Shown here piece by piece: positions 7,724 through 17,131 of a DNA stretch of 64,000 bases. The notes beneath the pieces are model-generated. The model searched no databases and was not told where the DNA came from. It saw only the letters and a list, made by a program, of their open reading frames with translations. Positions within the stretch are counted from its first letter, which is position 1. Each line of letters opens with the position of its first letter. Origin of the DNA: Cyanobacteria bacterium RI_101. Lineage in GTDB: Bacteria; Cyanobacteriota; Cyanobacteriia; Cyanobacteriales; Microcystaceae. The stretch spans positions 18,124-82,123 of the forward strand of contig WGLZ01000054.1 in assembly GCA_016471375.1 (NCBI GenBank), written 5' to 3'. Position numbers and translations under genes: made by a program.

Positions 7724-10711
7724 CTACCCCGCCACGGGGAAACGTTTCATCAGCGCCACCGCTTCCCTGGCGTTACGCTTTAACTGGGGCGCCAGGTGAG
7801 GAACCTGGGGAATTTGCCAAAGTAAATCAATCGTGCGCCGCAAAAGCCGAACAATATCCCCTTCGTCGAGGCTGGTGTTTTGACAGAGCGCCTCCCAGTC
7901 CATCCCCAGCGCCCACTGTTCCACCAGACCCAGCAACTCCGCCTCCAGCCAGAGGGGAATGGTAATGCCGTGGCGATTTTGGGTTTGGATTAAACCGCGG
8001 CGGATTTCCCAGAGGTTGGTTCGCTCTAGGATTTGGACGATGAAACCTTGAACCCAGAGGGCGGCGCCGGCTTGGGTTTTATAAAGTAGGGTTAATAATT
8101 CCAGATCCTTGCCGGGCCGGAGCGCCGCCATCACCGCCGGCGGCGCCGGAAACCGGCTCCAAGTGTCGGGCCGGAGAGGTTCCGTAATCAGGGCGCTCAT
8201 GGCCGCGGCCAGTTGAGGCGGGGCGAGACGGTTAAATTTGCCCGACATCAGCGCCAACCCCAGCCAGAGTTCGTTTTCCCCCCGCAGGGTGGCCGCCGCT
8301 TCCCCCAGGGGCGTGGGCACAGACTCCTCCAGCGCCGCGAAGTCCTGCAAAATGGCGATCAGGTCTAGAAATTCTTGCCAGTAGTAGGATTGGCGGGATT
8401 GCAGGCGCTCGTACTCAATTTGTCGGCGCTCCAGGTCTTCCCGCAATTGTCGGCGCTGGTGGAAGCCGTCAATGAGGCGCCCCGGATTTTTACGACCGTG
8501 GAGGGGATGGGAGTCGAGTAAACTCTGGGCCTGTTCGACCTTAAGCGCCTGCTCCGCCACCTCCGGCGCCGGGGAGAGGGAATAAAGCTGAGGATCTAAA
8601 GCGCGAGCGAAGGCGGCGCTGGCCTCGTCTCCCTTCAAGGGTTTACCGATGACCGGGAGAGTTTCAGGAAGCGCCGGGAAGTCAGCCTCTTGAACCGCCA
8701 GAACGGCGAAAATATCGGCGGGGGTGGCGTGATACCAGCGGTTATCCTGGGCCAGGCAGAGGTAATCCGGCAGGGGATGGGCGCTGGGCAGGGCCGCGAC
8801 CGCCAGGGCCAATTTGGGCCGTTGGGTTTTAATAAAGCGCCCCTTGAGGTAGAGCAACCGCCCCGGTTGAATCTCCCCCAACTGACCGGCCAAGTCTTGT
8901 TTGCGGCTTTTTTCCGCCTGTTGCTCCAACAGTTTCAGCAGGCGCTCTTCTTCCCGCAGGCGCCCCCGCGACTTTTCATAACTGCGAATATCCCGCTCCT
9001 CGATCCCCGCCAGTTTAATATCCCACTGGGCCAACTGGGAGAGAATTTCCCCAATGGCGACCTTGGTGGGTTCCAGGGCGAACTGGGCCAGATATTCGGC
9101 GAAACTGCGCTCTAATAGGTCTTTGGCTTCCTCGACGCTGTGCTTTTGCAATAAATTCAAGACCATGCCGTAGGAGGGGGTGAACCAACTCCGTAGGGGT
9201 TCCGCCGCCGCTTGGGCTAAAAAGGCCGCCTCCTTGGCGCCTTCAAAGGGCGTCTGCACCGTCACCACCTGCCCCGCCTCGTCCATGCCCCGGCGCCCGG
9301 CCCGACCGGCGATTTGCAAAAATTCCGAGGGACTCAGCATCCCGTGACCTTCATTGGTGCGCTTCGACAGCGCCGAAATGACGGTGGTGCGGGCGGGCAT
9401 ATTGATCCCCGCCGAGAGGGTGGCGGTAGCGAAGACCACTTTCACTAACGCCTGCTCAAAAAGGCGCTCCACCAGAGTCTTCCAGGTGGGAAGCACTCCG
9501 GCGTGGTGGACGGCGACGCCCCGCAGAAGGGGTTCGATCTGCTCAAAGCGGGTCATGGGAGAGACCTGAGCAATCCACTGCCAGAGGCTCAGCGCCGCTT
9601 CGGGATGGAGGGCCAGGGCGTTCAACAGCGCCGAAGTTTGGCTCTCGGGGCGGGACAAAAAGGCGGCCAGGGGGTCAAAGAAAACCTCTAGCGCCGTTTG
9701 TTGTCGCAACTGGGGGTACAGCGCCGGATTTTCGCCAAAAAAGTGTAGTAACAGTTGCAGTTGGATACTCTCCGCTTCCTCCGGAGTCACTAAATTCACA
9801 TCCCAGAGGGAGCGCACCGCCTCCTCGCAACCGCGACGGCTAAAGATGACGTAAATCGCCGGTAAAAAATCCCGCTCCCGCAATTGGTTAATCACCGTCG
9901 CCACTAGGGGACAGTCCTCCCGCCGCAGGCGCCCTTTACCCCGTTGGGGTTTAACGTTCAAAAGTTTGGCGTTGACCCCGGTTCCCTTCTCGTTAAAGAG
10001 GGGAAAGAGACCCTTGCGAGTACTAAAGTGGAAATGGAGGGGAACGGGACGAAAATCAGAGTTCACCAGCACGCAGTTGCGGGCTTGGGGGGGGGACGTT
10101 TTCGCTAACATCTTGAGGGATTTTCCCGAACGGACTTGGTTAATCCAATCCGTCAACTGCTCCGGGTTGCCAATCGTGGCGGAAAGCGCCACCAATTGGA
10201 TGCTGGCGGGACAATAAATAATCGACTCTTCCCAGACCGTGCCCCGCCCCTGGTCGCTGATGTAGTGGCACTCGTCAAAAACTACCGTTTCCACCTCTTC
10301 CAAAGACGTCCCTACCTGACCAATGGGGGTTTCGTAGAGCATATTGCGGAAAATTTCCGTGGTCATGACCACCACCGGCGCGTTGCCGTTGAGCACCGTG
10401 TCCCCCGTAATCAGCCCCACCGCTTCCTCGGCGTTTTCCACCCCTAGACGCGCTAATTTATCCTGAAAATCCCGCACCTTTTGGTTAGACAGCGCCTTGA
10501 GGGGAGTCGTATAAAACAGGCGCTTTCCCCTAGAAATTGCTCGATACATGGCGTATTCCCCCACCACCGTCTTACCGGAACCGGTGGGCGCGCAGACCAC
10601 CACCGACTGGTCTTGATCCAAGGCGCCGATGGCTTCCAGTTGAAAGTCGTCTAGGGGAAAAGGGAAAAGTTCGGCGGGGCGAACATAGGTCAGAAAAAAA
10701 GAGCGAGCCAT
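7724..10711 (-). CDS. Ski2/Mtr4-like DEAD/DEAH-box RNA helicase
   Basis: A large superfamily-2 helicase close to the Ski2/Mtr4 group found in cyanobacteria and chloroplasts (ISE2-like). Counting from the proposed start, Walker A (APTGSGKT) lies at about 41-48, the Walker B box is DECH (about 146-149), SATIGN is motif III, HHAGVLP marks the second RecA domain and QIAGRAGRRG is motif VI. A C-terminal DSHCT-like helical region follows (WEIRRGLIQTQNRHGI to the end). An in-frame ATG lies 36 bases further upstream, but the MARSFFL start at 10711 fits the family better. Role by family: RNA unwinding in processing or decay. It is monocistronic as far as can be seen. Confidence 0.92.
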   Translation of the reverse strand: MARSFFLTYVRPAELFPFPLDDFQLEAIGALDQDQSVVVCAPTGSGKTVVGEYAMYRAISRGKRLFYTTPLKALSNQKVRDFQDKLARLGVENAEEAVGLITGDTVLNGNAPVVVMTTEIFRNMLYETPIGQVGTSLEEVETVVFDECHYISDQGRGTVWEESIIYCPASIQLVALSATIGNPEQLTDWINQVRSGKSLKMLAKTSPPQARNCVLVNSDFRPVPLHFHFSTRKGLFPLFNEKGTGVNAKLLNVKPQRGKGRLRREDCPLVATVINQLRERDFLPAIYVIFSRRGCEEAVRSLWDVNLVTPEEAESIQLQLLLHFFGENPALYPQLRQQTALEVFFDPLAAFLSRPESQTSALLNALALHPEAALSLWQWIAQVSPMTRFEQIEPLLRGVAVHHAGVLPTWKTLVERLFEQALVKVVFATATLSAGINMPARTTVISALSKRTNEGHGMLSPSEFLQIAGRAGRRGMDEAGQVVTVQTPFEGAKEAAFLAQAAAEPLRSWFTPSYGMVLNLLQKHSVEEAKDLLERSFAEYLAQFALEPTKVAIGEILSQLAQWDIKLAGIEERDIRSYEKSRGRLREEERLLKLLEQQAEKSRKQDLAGQLGEIQPGRLLYLKGRFIKTQRPKLALAVAALPSAHPLPDYLCLAQDNRWYHATPADIFAVLAVQEADFPALPETLPVIGKPLKGDEASAAFARALDPQLYSLSPAPEVAEQALKVEQAQSLLDSHPLHGRKNPGRLIDGFHQRRQLREDLERRQIEYERLQSRQSYYWQEFLDLIAILQDFAALEESVPTPLGEAAATLRGENELWLGLALMSGKFNRLAPPQLAAAMSALITEPLRPDTWSRFPAPPAVMAALRPGKDLELLTLLYKTQAGAALWVQGFIVQILERTNLWEIRRGLIQTQNRHGITIPLWLEAELLGLVEQWALGMDWEALCQNTSLDEGDIVRLLRRTIDLLWQIPQVPHLAPQLKRNAREAVALMKRFPVAG

Positions 10712-11003
10712 GACCAAAACAACCCAGGGAAGGGAAAGATAATTCAACTAGATTAGCAGGAGTCCCGCCTTAACCCCCAAGGGCGAGCCTCGGGCGGACT
10801 GCCCTTGAGAACGCCCTGATCATGGGTTGCTCTTCGCCAGATGGCGTTGGGAAGGTTACCAAACATTTACTTTATAGAGCGGGCGTCGAGGGATTGACGG
10901 CTGTAGAGAGACGCCGACTCTTAACCCAAGGAGAATAGCGCCGGTTAAAACCGCTAGGAGTATATGATGTTGATCTAAAAATTATCCCCGCTCGACTCCG
11001 GCC

Positions 11004-12353
11004 ATGCCCGTTATTTCCTTGGACGCCGCCCTTCCTAGCCAGCAACTCTCCGTTACTCCCCCGAGGGACGGCCTCGCGCTCCGGGGACGGATTCAGATTC
11101 CGGGGGATAAGTCCATCTCTCACCGGGCGTTGATGCTCGGCGCCGTGGCCGAGGGGGAAACGGTTATTCAAGGGTTACTGCTCGGGGAAGATCCCCGGAG
11201 CACGGCTCGCTGTTTTCAGGCGCTGGGCGCCGAAATTTCCGAGTTAAACGCCGAGAAAGTCATCGTTAAAGGTATCGGGTTAGGGAATTTACAGGAGCCG
11301 GGGGATATTCTAGACGCCGGCAACTCCGGCACCACCCTGCGCTTAATGCTGGGACTACTGGCGGCCCAGCCCGGTTGTTTTTTTAGCCTCACCGGCGACC
11401 AGTCCCTCCGCTCCCGCCCCATGTCTCGGGTGATTGCGCCTCTGGAAAAAATGGGCGCCCAGATTTGGGGCCGCCGTCAAAATAGCTTGGCTCCCTTGGC
11501 GGTTCAAGGTCAGGTGCTCAAACCGATCCATTACATCTCCCCCATTGCCTCCGCCCAGGTGAAATCCTGCGTTCTTTTGGCGGGTTTAAACATCCCAGGG
11601 GAAACTCAAGTCACCGAGCCGGCGCTGTCTCGGGATCACAGCGAGCGTATGTTAAAAGCCTTCGGCGCCGATTTAACGGTTGATCCAGAAACCCGAAGCG
11701 TTTGCCTGCGGGGACCGGCCCGTCTGCGGGGGCAAGCCGTCACCGTGCCGGGGGATATCAGCTCCGCAGCCTTTTGGCTCGTGGCGGCGGCGATCTTGCC
11801 AGGGTCTGATTTACTGATCGAAAACGTGGGCGTCAATCCCACCCGCACCGGGGTTCTAGAAGCCCTGGCGGCCATGGGCGCCGATATTACCCAAGAAAAT
11901 CAACGGGAAGTCGCCGGGGAGCCAGTGGCGGATCTCCGGGTGAAGGCGGGCCCCTTAAACGGCGTAACTCTCGGGGGCGATTTAATTCCCCGACTGATTG
12001 ACGAAATTCCCATCTTAGCCGTGGCCGCGGCCTACGCCCAGGGAACGACCCGCATTGAAGACGCCGCGGAGTTAAGGGTTAAAGAAAGCGACCGGTTAGC
12101 GGTCATGGCCCGGGAACTCTCCGCCCTCGGCGCCCAAGTTACGGAACTGCCCGACGGTCTGGACATTACCGGGGGAACTCCCCTCCGGGGCGGCGCCGTC
12201 GATAGCTATACCGACCACCGTATCGCCATGAGTTTAGCCATCGCCGCCCTCGGCGCCCAGGGACAAACGGTTCTATCCCAGGCGGAAGCCGCTTCGATTT
12301 CCTATCCCGATTTTTTCGCCACCCTAGCCCGCCTCTGCGGAGACGAAGGTTAA
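11004..12353 (+). CDS. aroA: 3-phosphoshikimate 1-carboxyvinyltransferase (EPSP synthase)
   Basis: Catalyses transfer of enolpyruvate from PEP to shikimate-3-phosphate, the sixth step of the shikimate pathway. The 449 residues carry the signatures [16 protein letters not shown] (Lys and Ser binding S3P), [18 protein letters not shown] (PEP-binding loop with NSGTT), and SFEAAL-equivalent [10 protein letters not shown], plus [15 protein letters not shown] near the C-terminus. The [11 protein letters not shown] start region is preceded by about 30 extra residues, usual in cyanobacteria. Its stop codon overlaps the start of the following glycosyltransferase by one base, suggesting co-translation with genes of unrelated function. 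Confidence 0.97.
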   Translation: MPVISLDAALPSQQLSVTPPRDGLALRGRIQIPGDKSISHRALMLGAVAEGETVIQGLLLGEDPRSTARCFQALGAEISELNAEKVIVKGIGLGNLQEPGDILDAGNSGTTLRLMLGLLAAQPGCFFSLTGDQSLRSRPMSRVIAPLEKMGAQIWGRRQNSLAPLAVQGQVLKPIHYISPIASAQVKSCVLLAGLNIPGETQVTEPALSRDHSERMLKAFGADLTVDPETRSVCLRGPARLRGQAVTVPGDISSAAFWLVAAAILPGSDLLIENVGVNPTRTGVLEALAAMGADITQENQREVAGEPVADLRVKAGPLNGVTLGGDLIPRLIDEIPILAVAAAYAQGTTRIEDAAELRVKESDRLAVMARELSALGAQVTELPDGLDITGGTPLRGGAVDSYTDHRIAMSLAIAALGAQGQTVLSQAEAASISYPDFFATLARLCGDEG

Positions 12354-13231
12354 TGTCGGTTCCCACTCTTCAGGATTACCAAGCCCAACTGGCCCAAAGG
12401 GTTCCCCTCGCCCAGGGGGGAAAGAAATCCTTACCCGTCGGGACAGTGGATCAACCTCTGATCACCTTGATTACTGTCGTCTTTAACGCCGAAAAGACCT
12501 TAGAAAAAACCATCCAGAGCGTTTTAGCGCAAAACTACCCGGCGTTGGAGTATCTTGTCATCGACGGCGGCAGTCAGGATCAGACGTTGGCCCTTGTTCA
12601 AACCTATGAAGACCAGATTACCCATTGGCGGAGCGAGCCGGATCTGGGGATCTATGACGCCATGAATAAGGGGATCGCCTTGAGTCGCGGAACAATGATC
12701 GGTCTGGTTAACGCGGGGGATTATCTGGAACTTGGAACCTTGGATCTGTTGGCTAAACATTGGCGAAAAGAAGATAAATCCAGTATTTTCACCGGCAACT
12801 GTCGGGTTTTATTATCTTCCTCAAACCTCAGTTATATTGAACCCGGAGATCCGAGTCTTATCCCTCTACGCATGTTGCCCCATGGGGCGATTTTTGTTCC
12901 CCGGCGCGTTTATGAAAAACAGGGTCTCTTTAATCTAGATTTTAAGATTACGGCGGATTATGACTTTCTCTGCCGGTGTTATCAGCAGAAAGTTCCCTTT
13001 TTCTATCTTCCAGAAACCCTAAGTAGCGCCAGTCCTCGGGGCGCGTCGGGCAATTATTTTTTAACGGAATGGGATTTAAGCCGGATTCGCTGGCGTTATG
13101 GTTTTTTAACCCGGTTACAAATTCTGGCGCTGGGTTTAAAATCTTTTATCACCATTACTCTACACTATTGTTTAGAATGGATCGGTCTTTGGCGACGGAT
13201 TGAGGAAAGACGTTATGCCCGCTCCCGTTAG
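12353..13231 (+). CDS. Glycosyltransferase family 2 (WcaA-like)
   Basis: A cytoplasmic or membrane-associated GT-A glycosyltransferase of 292 residues. The N-terminal nucleotide-sugar fold is clear: LITLITVVFNAEKTLEKTIQS, YLVIDGGSQDQT, and the acceptor-side phrase SEPDLGIYDAMNKGI typical of WcaA-type enzymes. The metal-binding acidic motif is represented by NAGDYLE. A hydrophobic C-terminus (ILALGLKSFITITLHYCL) could sit at the membrane. It is translationally coupled to aroA (TAATG) and overlaps the next GT2 gene by 17 bases. Sugar and acceptor cannot be predicted; synthesis of an exopolysaccharide or surface glycan is the usual role. Confidence 0.88.
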   Translation: MSVPTLQDYQAQLAQRVPLAQGGKKSLPVGTVDQPLITLITVVFNAEKTLEKTIQSVLAQNYPALEYLVIDGGSQDQTLALVQTYEDQITHWRSEPDLGIYDAMNKGIALSRGTMIGLVNAGDYLELGTLDLLAKHWRKEDKSSIFTGNCRVLLSSSNLSYIEPGDPSLIPLRMLPHGAIFVPRRVYEKQGLFNLDFKITADYDFLCRCYQQKVPFFYLPETLSSASPRGASGNYFLTEWDLSRIRWRYGFLTRLQILALGLKSFITITLHYCLEWIGLWRRIEERRYARSR

Positions 13232-14030
13232 CGTTGTTATTCCTTGTTATTGTTGCGGTCAAACCATTGAGCGGGCTGTTCAATCCGTTGTGGAGCAAAC
13301 GTTGCCTCCCGGGGAGATTATTCTCGTTAACGACGCCAGCGCCGACGACACGCCTAAAATTCTAGACGCTCTCTCCCAGAAATACGGCGCCGAGCTTATT
13401 AAAGTCGTTAACCTAACCGAAAATCAAGGCGCCGGGGGGGCCCGCAATCAGGGCCGTCGTTTAGCCCGGTTTCCCTATATCGCCTTTTTAGACGCGGACG
13501 ACGCTTGGCATCCTCAAAAGCTGGAAATTCAATACGCCTGGATGATAGCCCATCCCGAGGTCAGTCTATGCGGCCACCGAATCGCCGTCACGCAAGGACA
13601 GAGGATTCCCGGCGCTTTTATTGACCCTGAAAATATTGTCGGGCGCTTAGTCCAGCGCCGAGAATTATTGATCTCCTGTAAAGTTCTAACGTCGAGTTGG
13701 CTTTTTAAAAACGAAGCCGTTCCTTATTATCAAGAAATAACCCGTTACTCGGAAGATTATTTTCTAATTTTAAAAACTTTTTTTCAAAATCGGCCTATTG
13801 GACTATTAGACGAAACCCTAGCGTTCTTTTTTAAGCCGGAATTTTCCTCGGCGGGTCTTTCGGGGAATCTCTGGGCTATGGAGCGGGAGCAACTACGGGC
13901 TTTCTATCTTCTCTGGGGACAGGGCTATTTATCCATTCTAGAACTGGCGTTACTCTGGTTCTGGTCTCTCATTAAATATATTCGCAGACTGGGGATTGCC
14001 GCCAGACGCTCAGCGTTTTCTCGGGGCTAA
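13215..14030 (+). CDS. Glycosyltransferase family 2
   Basis: A second GT-A fold glycosyltransferase, about 271 residues. Visible are PVSVVIPCYCCGQTIERAV, ILVNDASADDT and the DxD metal motif in FLDADDAWHPQKLE. I chose the ATG at 13215, five codons after a first possible ATG, because AGGAAAG lies five to six bases upstream of it; MPAPVSVVIP is also the usual GT2 beginning. It overlaps the preceding GT2 gene by 17 bases and its 3' end overlaps the convergent GT4 gene by 21 bases. With the two neighbours it forms a small glycan cluster; substrate unknown. Confidence 0.88.
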   Translation: MPAPVSVVIPCYCCGQTIERAVQSVVEQTLPPGEIILVNDASADDTPKILDALSQKYGAELIKVVNLTENQGAGGARNQGRRLARFPYIAFLDADDAWHPQKLEIQYAWMIAHPEVSLCGHRIAVTQGQRIPGAFIDPENIVGRLVQRRELLISCKVLTSSWLFKNEAVPYYQEITRYSEDYFLILKTFFQNRPIGLLDETLAFFFKPEFSSAGLSGNLWAMEREQLRAFYLLWGQGYLSILELALLWFWSLIKYIRRLGIAARRSAFSRG

Positions 14031-15227
14031 AGAATACCGCCAATCCGAACGGCGCTCTAGACTGTCTTCATAGTAACGAAACAGTTGCCGAGTCACGGCT
14101 TCCGCTGAGAAAATTTGACTCCGAATCCGACCCGCTTCCCCTAATTTTTGGGAAAGTCCCGGTTCTTGAAGCAATCTTTGGGCCTCTTGGGCGAGTCCCA
14201 GCGGATCGTTCACGCCCACGGTTAGGGCTTCTTGATGGGGACGGCTCACCCAGGTCACGCCGCTATTGGGAATATCCGCGTTGATAACGGGACAACCGCT
14301 AGCCATCGCTTCCACTTGCACCAAGCCAAAGGCTTCGCTCCGGGCGTTAGAGGGAAAGAGCAGGGCGGTGGCCGCTCGATACGCGCCGACCAGTTCGGCG
14401 TTGGTGACGTTTCCCAACCAAACGACTCGATCCCGCACCCCGAGGCGCTCGCTAAGCAGACGCAAATCTTGAGCCAAGGGCCCGACCCCAATCACCAACA
14501 ATTTACCCGGCAAACGGGTCAACGCCTCTAGAGCGATATGCAAGCCTTTGTAATAGACTAAACGACCGACTACGAGCCAAAGAATATTGCCATGTTGAAC
14601 GCGAAGGCGCTGGCTAAAGTCCAGAGCCTGGCGACTGGGCTGGTAAAATTTTTCTAAATCTAGAGTTAGAGGCAACGCCTTGACCTTTTTTTGAAAGCGC
14701 CGCAGGATGGAGGAGCCGGGGATATAGTTTTCCGTTGTCGCTAGCACAAGGGAGCTTTTTTGATAAATAAAGGTTTCAAAGGGGCGGAGAAAATATTTAA
14801 GATTTTTTTGTTTAATAATATCGCTATGATGGGTGATCACTAAGTTAACATTTTTATTGTTGAGTAAAAGAACAGATAAAGCGGTCAGCATCGTCGGGTT
14901 GGGCGTATGCAGATGAATAATGGTGTTGGAGTCCCTCGTTAAGGGATAGAGTTCCTGAAGCAGCGTCGCGCAAACATCGAAGCGCATCACGGAAAAAAGC
15001 CGACCGACCCGTCGCACCTCGACTCCCCGGTCCCATTCCGTCAGGGTGGCGGTCTTCATTTGTCCTTTTCCCTCGGCGCTGAGGGTATTAATACAAAAAA
15101 CGCAAACCTCCGCCCCTAAGTCCGATTGTGTTTGCGCTAGCGTTTGAATATAGTTTTCAATTCCGCCCCGCTCTGGAGGATAGTATTTGGACAGGTGAAC
15201 GATACGATAAGGTTTCTGGGCCGACAT
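14010..15227 (-). CDS. Glycosyltransferase family 4 (GT-B)
   Basis: A retaining GT-B glycosyltransferase of 405 residues. The N-terminus (RIVHLSKYYPPERGGIENYI) binds the acceptor and carries the Gly-rich loop; the C-terminal donor site has NILWLVVGRLVYYKGL and the E-x7-E motif in EAFGLVQVE, followed by MASGCPVI. It is the last gene of the minus-strand run PPIase, ABC exporter, HlyD, GT4, 113 bases after hlyD. Its end overlaps the convergent GT2 gene by 21 bases. An involvement in exopolysaccharide or glycoprotein surface decoration is likely but not shown. Confidence 0.92.
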   Translation of the reverse strand: MSAQKPYRIVHLSKYYPPERGGIENYIQTLAQTQSDLGAEVCVFCINTLSAEGKGQMKTATLTEWDRGVEVRRVGRLFSVMRFDVCATLLQELYPLTRDSNTIIHLHTPNPTMLTALSVLLLNNKNVNLVITHHSDIIKQKNLKYFLRPFETFIYQKSSLVLATTENYIPGSSILRRFQKKVKALPLTLDLEKFYQPSRQALDFSQRLRVQHGNILWLVVGRLVYYKGLHIALEALTRLPGKLLVIGVGPLAQDLRLLSERLGVRDRVVWLGNVTNAELVGAYRAATALLFPSNARSEAFGLVQVEAMASGCPVINADIPNSGVTWVSRPHQEALTVGVNDPLGLAQEAQRLLQEPGLSQKLGEAGRIRSQIFSAEAVTRQLFRYYEDSLERRSDWRYSLAPRKR

Positions 15228-15340
15228 AGAGCCAAAGGGAGCGGGGATCTTGCTAAATTAGCTTAAAACTACAGGGTCAGGGTCGTTAAGTCTAGGGCCG
15301 CTCCCTAACTCTGAACTTTGCTAGAGATAACTGCGACGAC

Positions 15341-17086
15341 CTAGCGCACCGTCTCCAGACTCTCCAATTTCTTGGTAAAGAGTTCCGTAAAGAGGCTCAT
15401 CACCGTGCGTTTTTCCCGGACTTTAATATTGGCCGTCACGGACATCCCAGACTGGAGGGGGATAGTGCGATTTTGGGTTTTCAGTTGTTGACTGCCTAGG
15501 GTGATTTTCAGCGGGAATCGATAAAATTGGTTAATCTGATCGGGGGGCAGGGCGTCGGAGCCGACGGATTCCACCGAACCCTTAATGTCTCCAAACTCGC
15601 TGTAGGGGAAAGAGTCAATGCGCACTTCCGCGGGCATTCCTTCTCGGACAAAACCAATATCTTTATTGGTTACATACACCTCCGCCACCAAGTAATCTTT
15701 GGGGACGATTTTCAGGAGCGGCTCGGTTTGGTTCGGCGGCGTCACGTAGCCGGGAGTGGCTTTCATATCAAACACCACCCCGTCCACCGGCGCCTTGATT
15801 TCCTGATATTTCAGGGTTACTTGGGCCCGGCTAATTTGACTATTCAGCTCGTTAATGCGCTTATCGTTTTCGACGATAATTTTGGTCAGTTGGCTATCGA
15901 TTTCCGCCAGGCGCTTATTGTTTTCGGCGATGCGGTCATAGACTTCTTTTTCCGTGACGGCGCTGGTGTTGACCATCCGGGCCTGGGCTTGATCGATCAG
16001 GTGGTTAACTCGCTGTTGTTCCTTTTGCAGGCGCTGGATTTCCGCTTCCCTTGTTTGGATCTGTTGGCGCTGTTTATCCACTTCCACCGCGCTGTTAACC
16101 TGTTGCTCGATCAGGCGCTGGTTGCGATCGTTGACGGCCTGTTGTTGTTTTTCTACCTGTAATTTCGCTAGGGCGCCTTCTTCTAACAGAGGCGTGACGC
16201 TCCCGAGGATTCTTTGCTCAATCTTGAGGCTTTGTTGAGCTTCGGCGATGGCTTTGCGGTTACGGTTTTGTAGATCCGCCAGAATTTTACGGTCGTCAAT
16301 TAACTGGGCTTGAGCAGAGGCTAATTGTACCTGGGTCTGGGCTAGTTGTTTTTGCAGTTGGTCGATTTCTAAACTAGCGGCGGTCATCCGGCTTTGCAGT
16401 TCAAACTGGGAGCTTTTCAGCCGCGCCGCCTGATCGAGGTTTAAAGCGCCGTCTTCTTTAGTGCCGAGTTGGGCTTGAAAAACCCGATTTTCTTCCTGAA
16501 GGGAAACCCGGTTGTTGGCCAACGCCACCACTTCCCAGGGCAAACGCAATTGCTGAATAGCGGACTCTAAATCGGTTCCCGTTAGCCCGTTTTGCAACAG
16601 CGCCCGATAAAAGGCGTTTTCTTGCTCGACCCGGCGCTTAATCTGCCGGGCCGCCACCAAATCCGCCTCGGTGGTGTCGGAGTCCATAACGACCAGAGTC
16701 TGCCCCTTTTTGACCTCGGCGTTGTCTTTGACCAAGACTTGCTTGACCACCCCGTTCACCGGCGCTTGCACATCCTTAACCGTATCCTTTGGTTTCAGTT
16801 GTCCCGTGGCGGGGATCACTTGCTCGATGGTGGCGATGTTGGCCCAAGTTACGGCGGCGATGGTGACGCCCACAATGGCCATGGCGATGCCCCTGGCCCA
16901 GACTGGGGATTGCCGCAGAATCAGCGCCTGCTCGGGATGAAAGAAAGAGTCTTCCCGCAGTTCCACCGGGGGTTTGCGTTTCGGCTCTGTCTCCCGGACG
17001 TCGCTTAGGGTGCCTTGATCCTGCGCTCGTTCTTGGGCGCGACCGTTATTCTGAGCGGGGGCGGGGGCTTGGGGGAGGCGGTTCAT
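15341..17086 (-). CDS. HlyD-family periplasmic adaptor of type I secretion
   Basis: The membrane-fusion subunit that connects an ABC exporter to an outer-membrane TolC-like channel. The 581 residues contain a charged cytoplasmic N-terminus, one membrane segment (about 63-85, GIAMAIVGVTIAAVTW), the first half of a biotinyl-lipoyl domain (VQAPVNGVVKQVLVKDNAEVKKGQ), a long Gln/Glu-rich alpha-hairpin coiled coil (about 170-420), and the second lipoyl half (IKAPVDGVVFDMKATPGYVTPP) with the C-terminal beta-barrel. It begins 45 bases after the ABC exporter gene, with a heptamer repeat tract in the gap, so the two very probably form one system. Confidence 0.94.
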   Translation of the reverse strand: MNRLPQAPAPAQNNGRAQERAQDQGTLSDVRETEPKRKPPVELREDSFFHPEQALILRQSPVWARGIAMAIVGVTIAAVTWANIATIEQVIPATGQLKPKDTVKDVQAPVNGVVKQVLVKDNAEVKKGQTLVVMDSDTTEADLVAARQIKRRVEQENAFYRALLQNGLTGTDLESAIQQLRLPWEVVALANNRVSLQEENRVFQAQLGTKEDGALNLDQAARLKSSQFELQSRMTAASLEIDQLQKQLAQTQVQLASAQAQLIDDRKILADLQNRNRKAIAEAQQSLKIEQRILGSVTPLLEEGALAKLQVEKQQQAVNDRNQRLIEQQVNSAVEVDKQRQQIQTREAEIQRLQKEQQRVNHLIDQAQARMVNTSAVTEKEVYDRIAENNKRLAEIDSQLTKIIVENDKRINELNSQISRAQVTLKYQEIKAPVDGVVFDMKATPGYVTPPNQTEPLLKIVPKDYLVAEVYVTNKDIGFVREGMPAEVRIDSFPYSEFGDIKGSVESVGSDALPPDQINQFYRFPLKITLGSQQLKTQNRTIPLQSGMSVTANIKVREKRTVMSLFTELFTKKLESLETVR

Positions 17087-17093
17087 GGGCGTT

Positions 17094-17126
17094 GGGGATT
17101 AGGGGTTAGGGGTTAGGGATTGGGGG
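17094..17126 (+). repeat. Short tandem heptamer repeats between hlyD and the ABC exporter
   Basis: The sequence reads as successive 7-base units GGGGATT, AGGGGTT, AGGGGTT and AGGGATT. This fits the short tandemly repeated repetitive (STRR) heptamers described in cyanobacteria. It fills almost the whole gap between the two genes and thus lies in the presumed polycistronic mRNA. Confidence 0.7.
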
Positions 17127-17131
17127 AAAAT

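Noticed and set aside
15527..16162. 211-codon open frame antisense to hlyD
   Set aside because: Hydrophobic low-information sequence produced by the complementary strand of a Gln/Glu-rich coiled coil.
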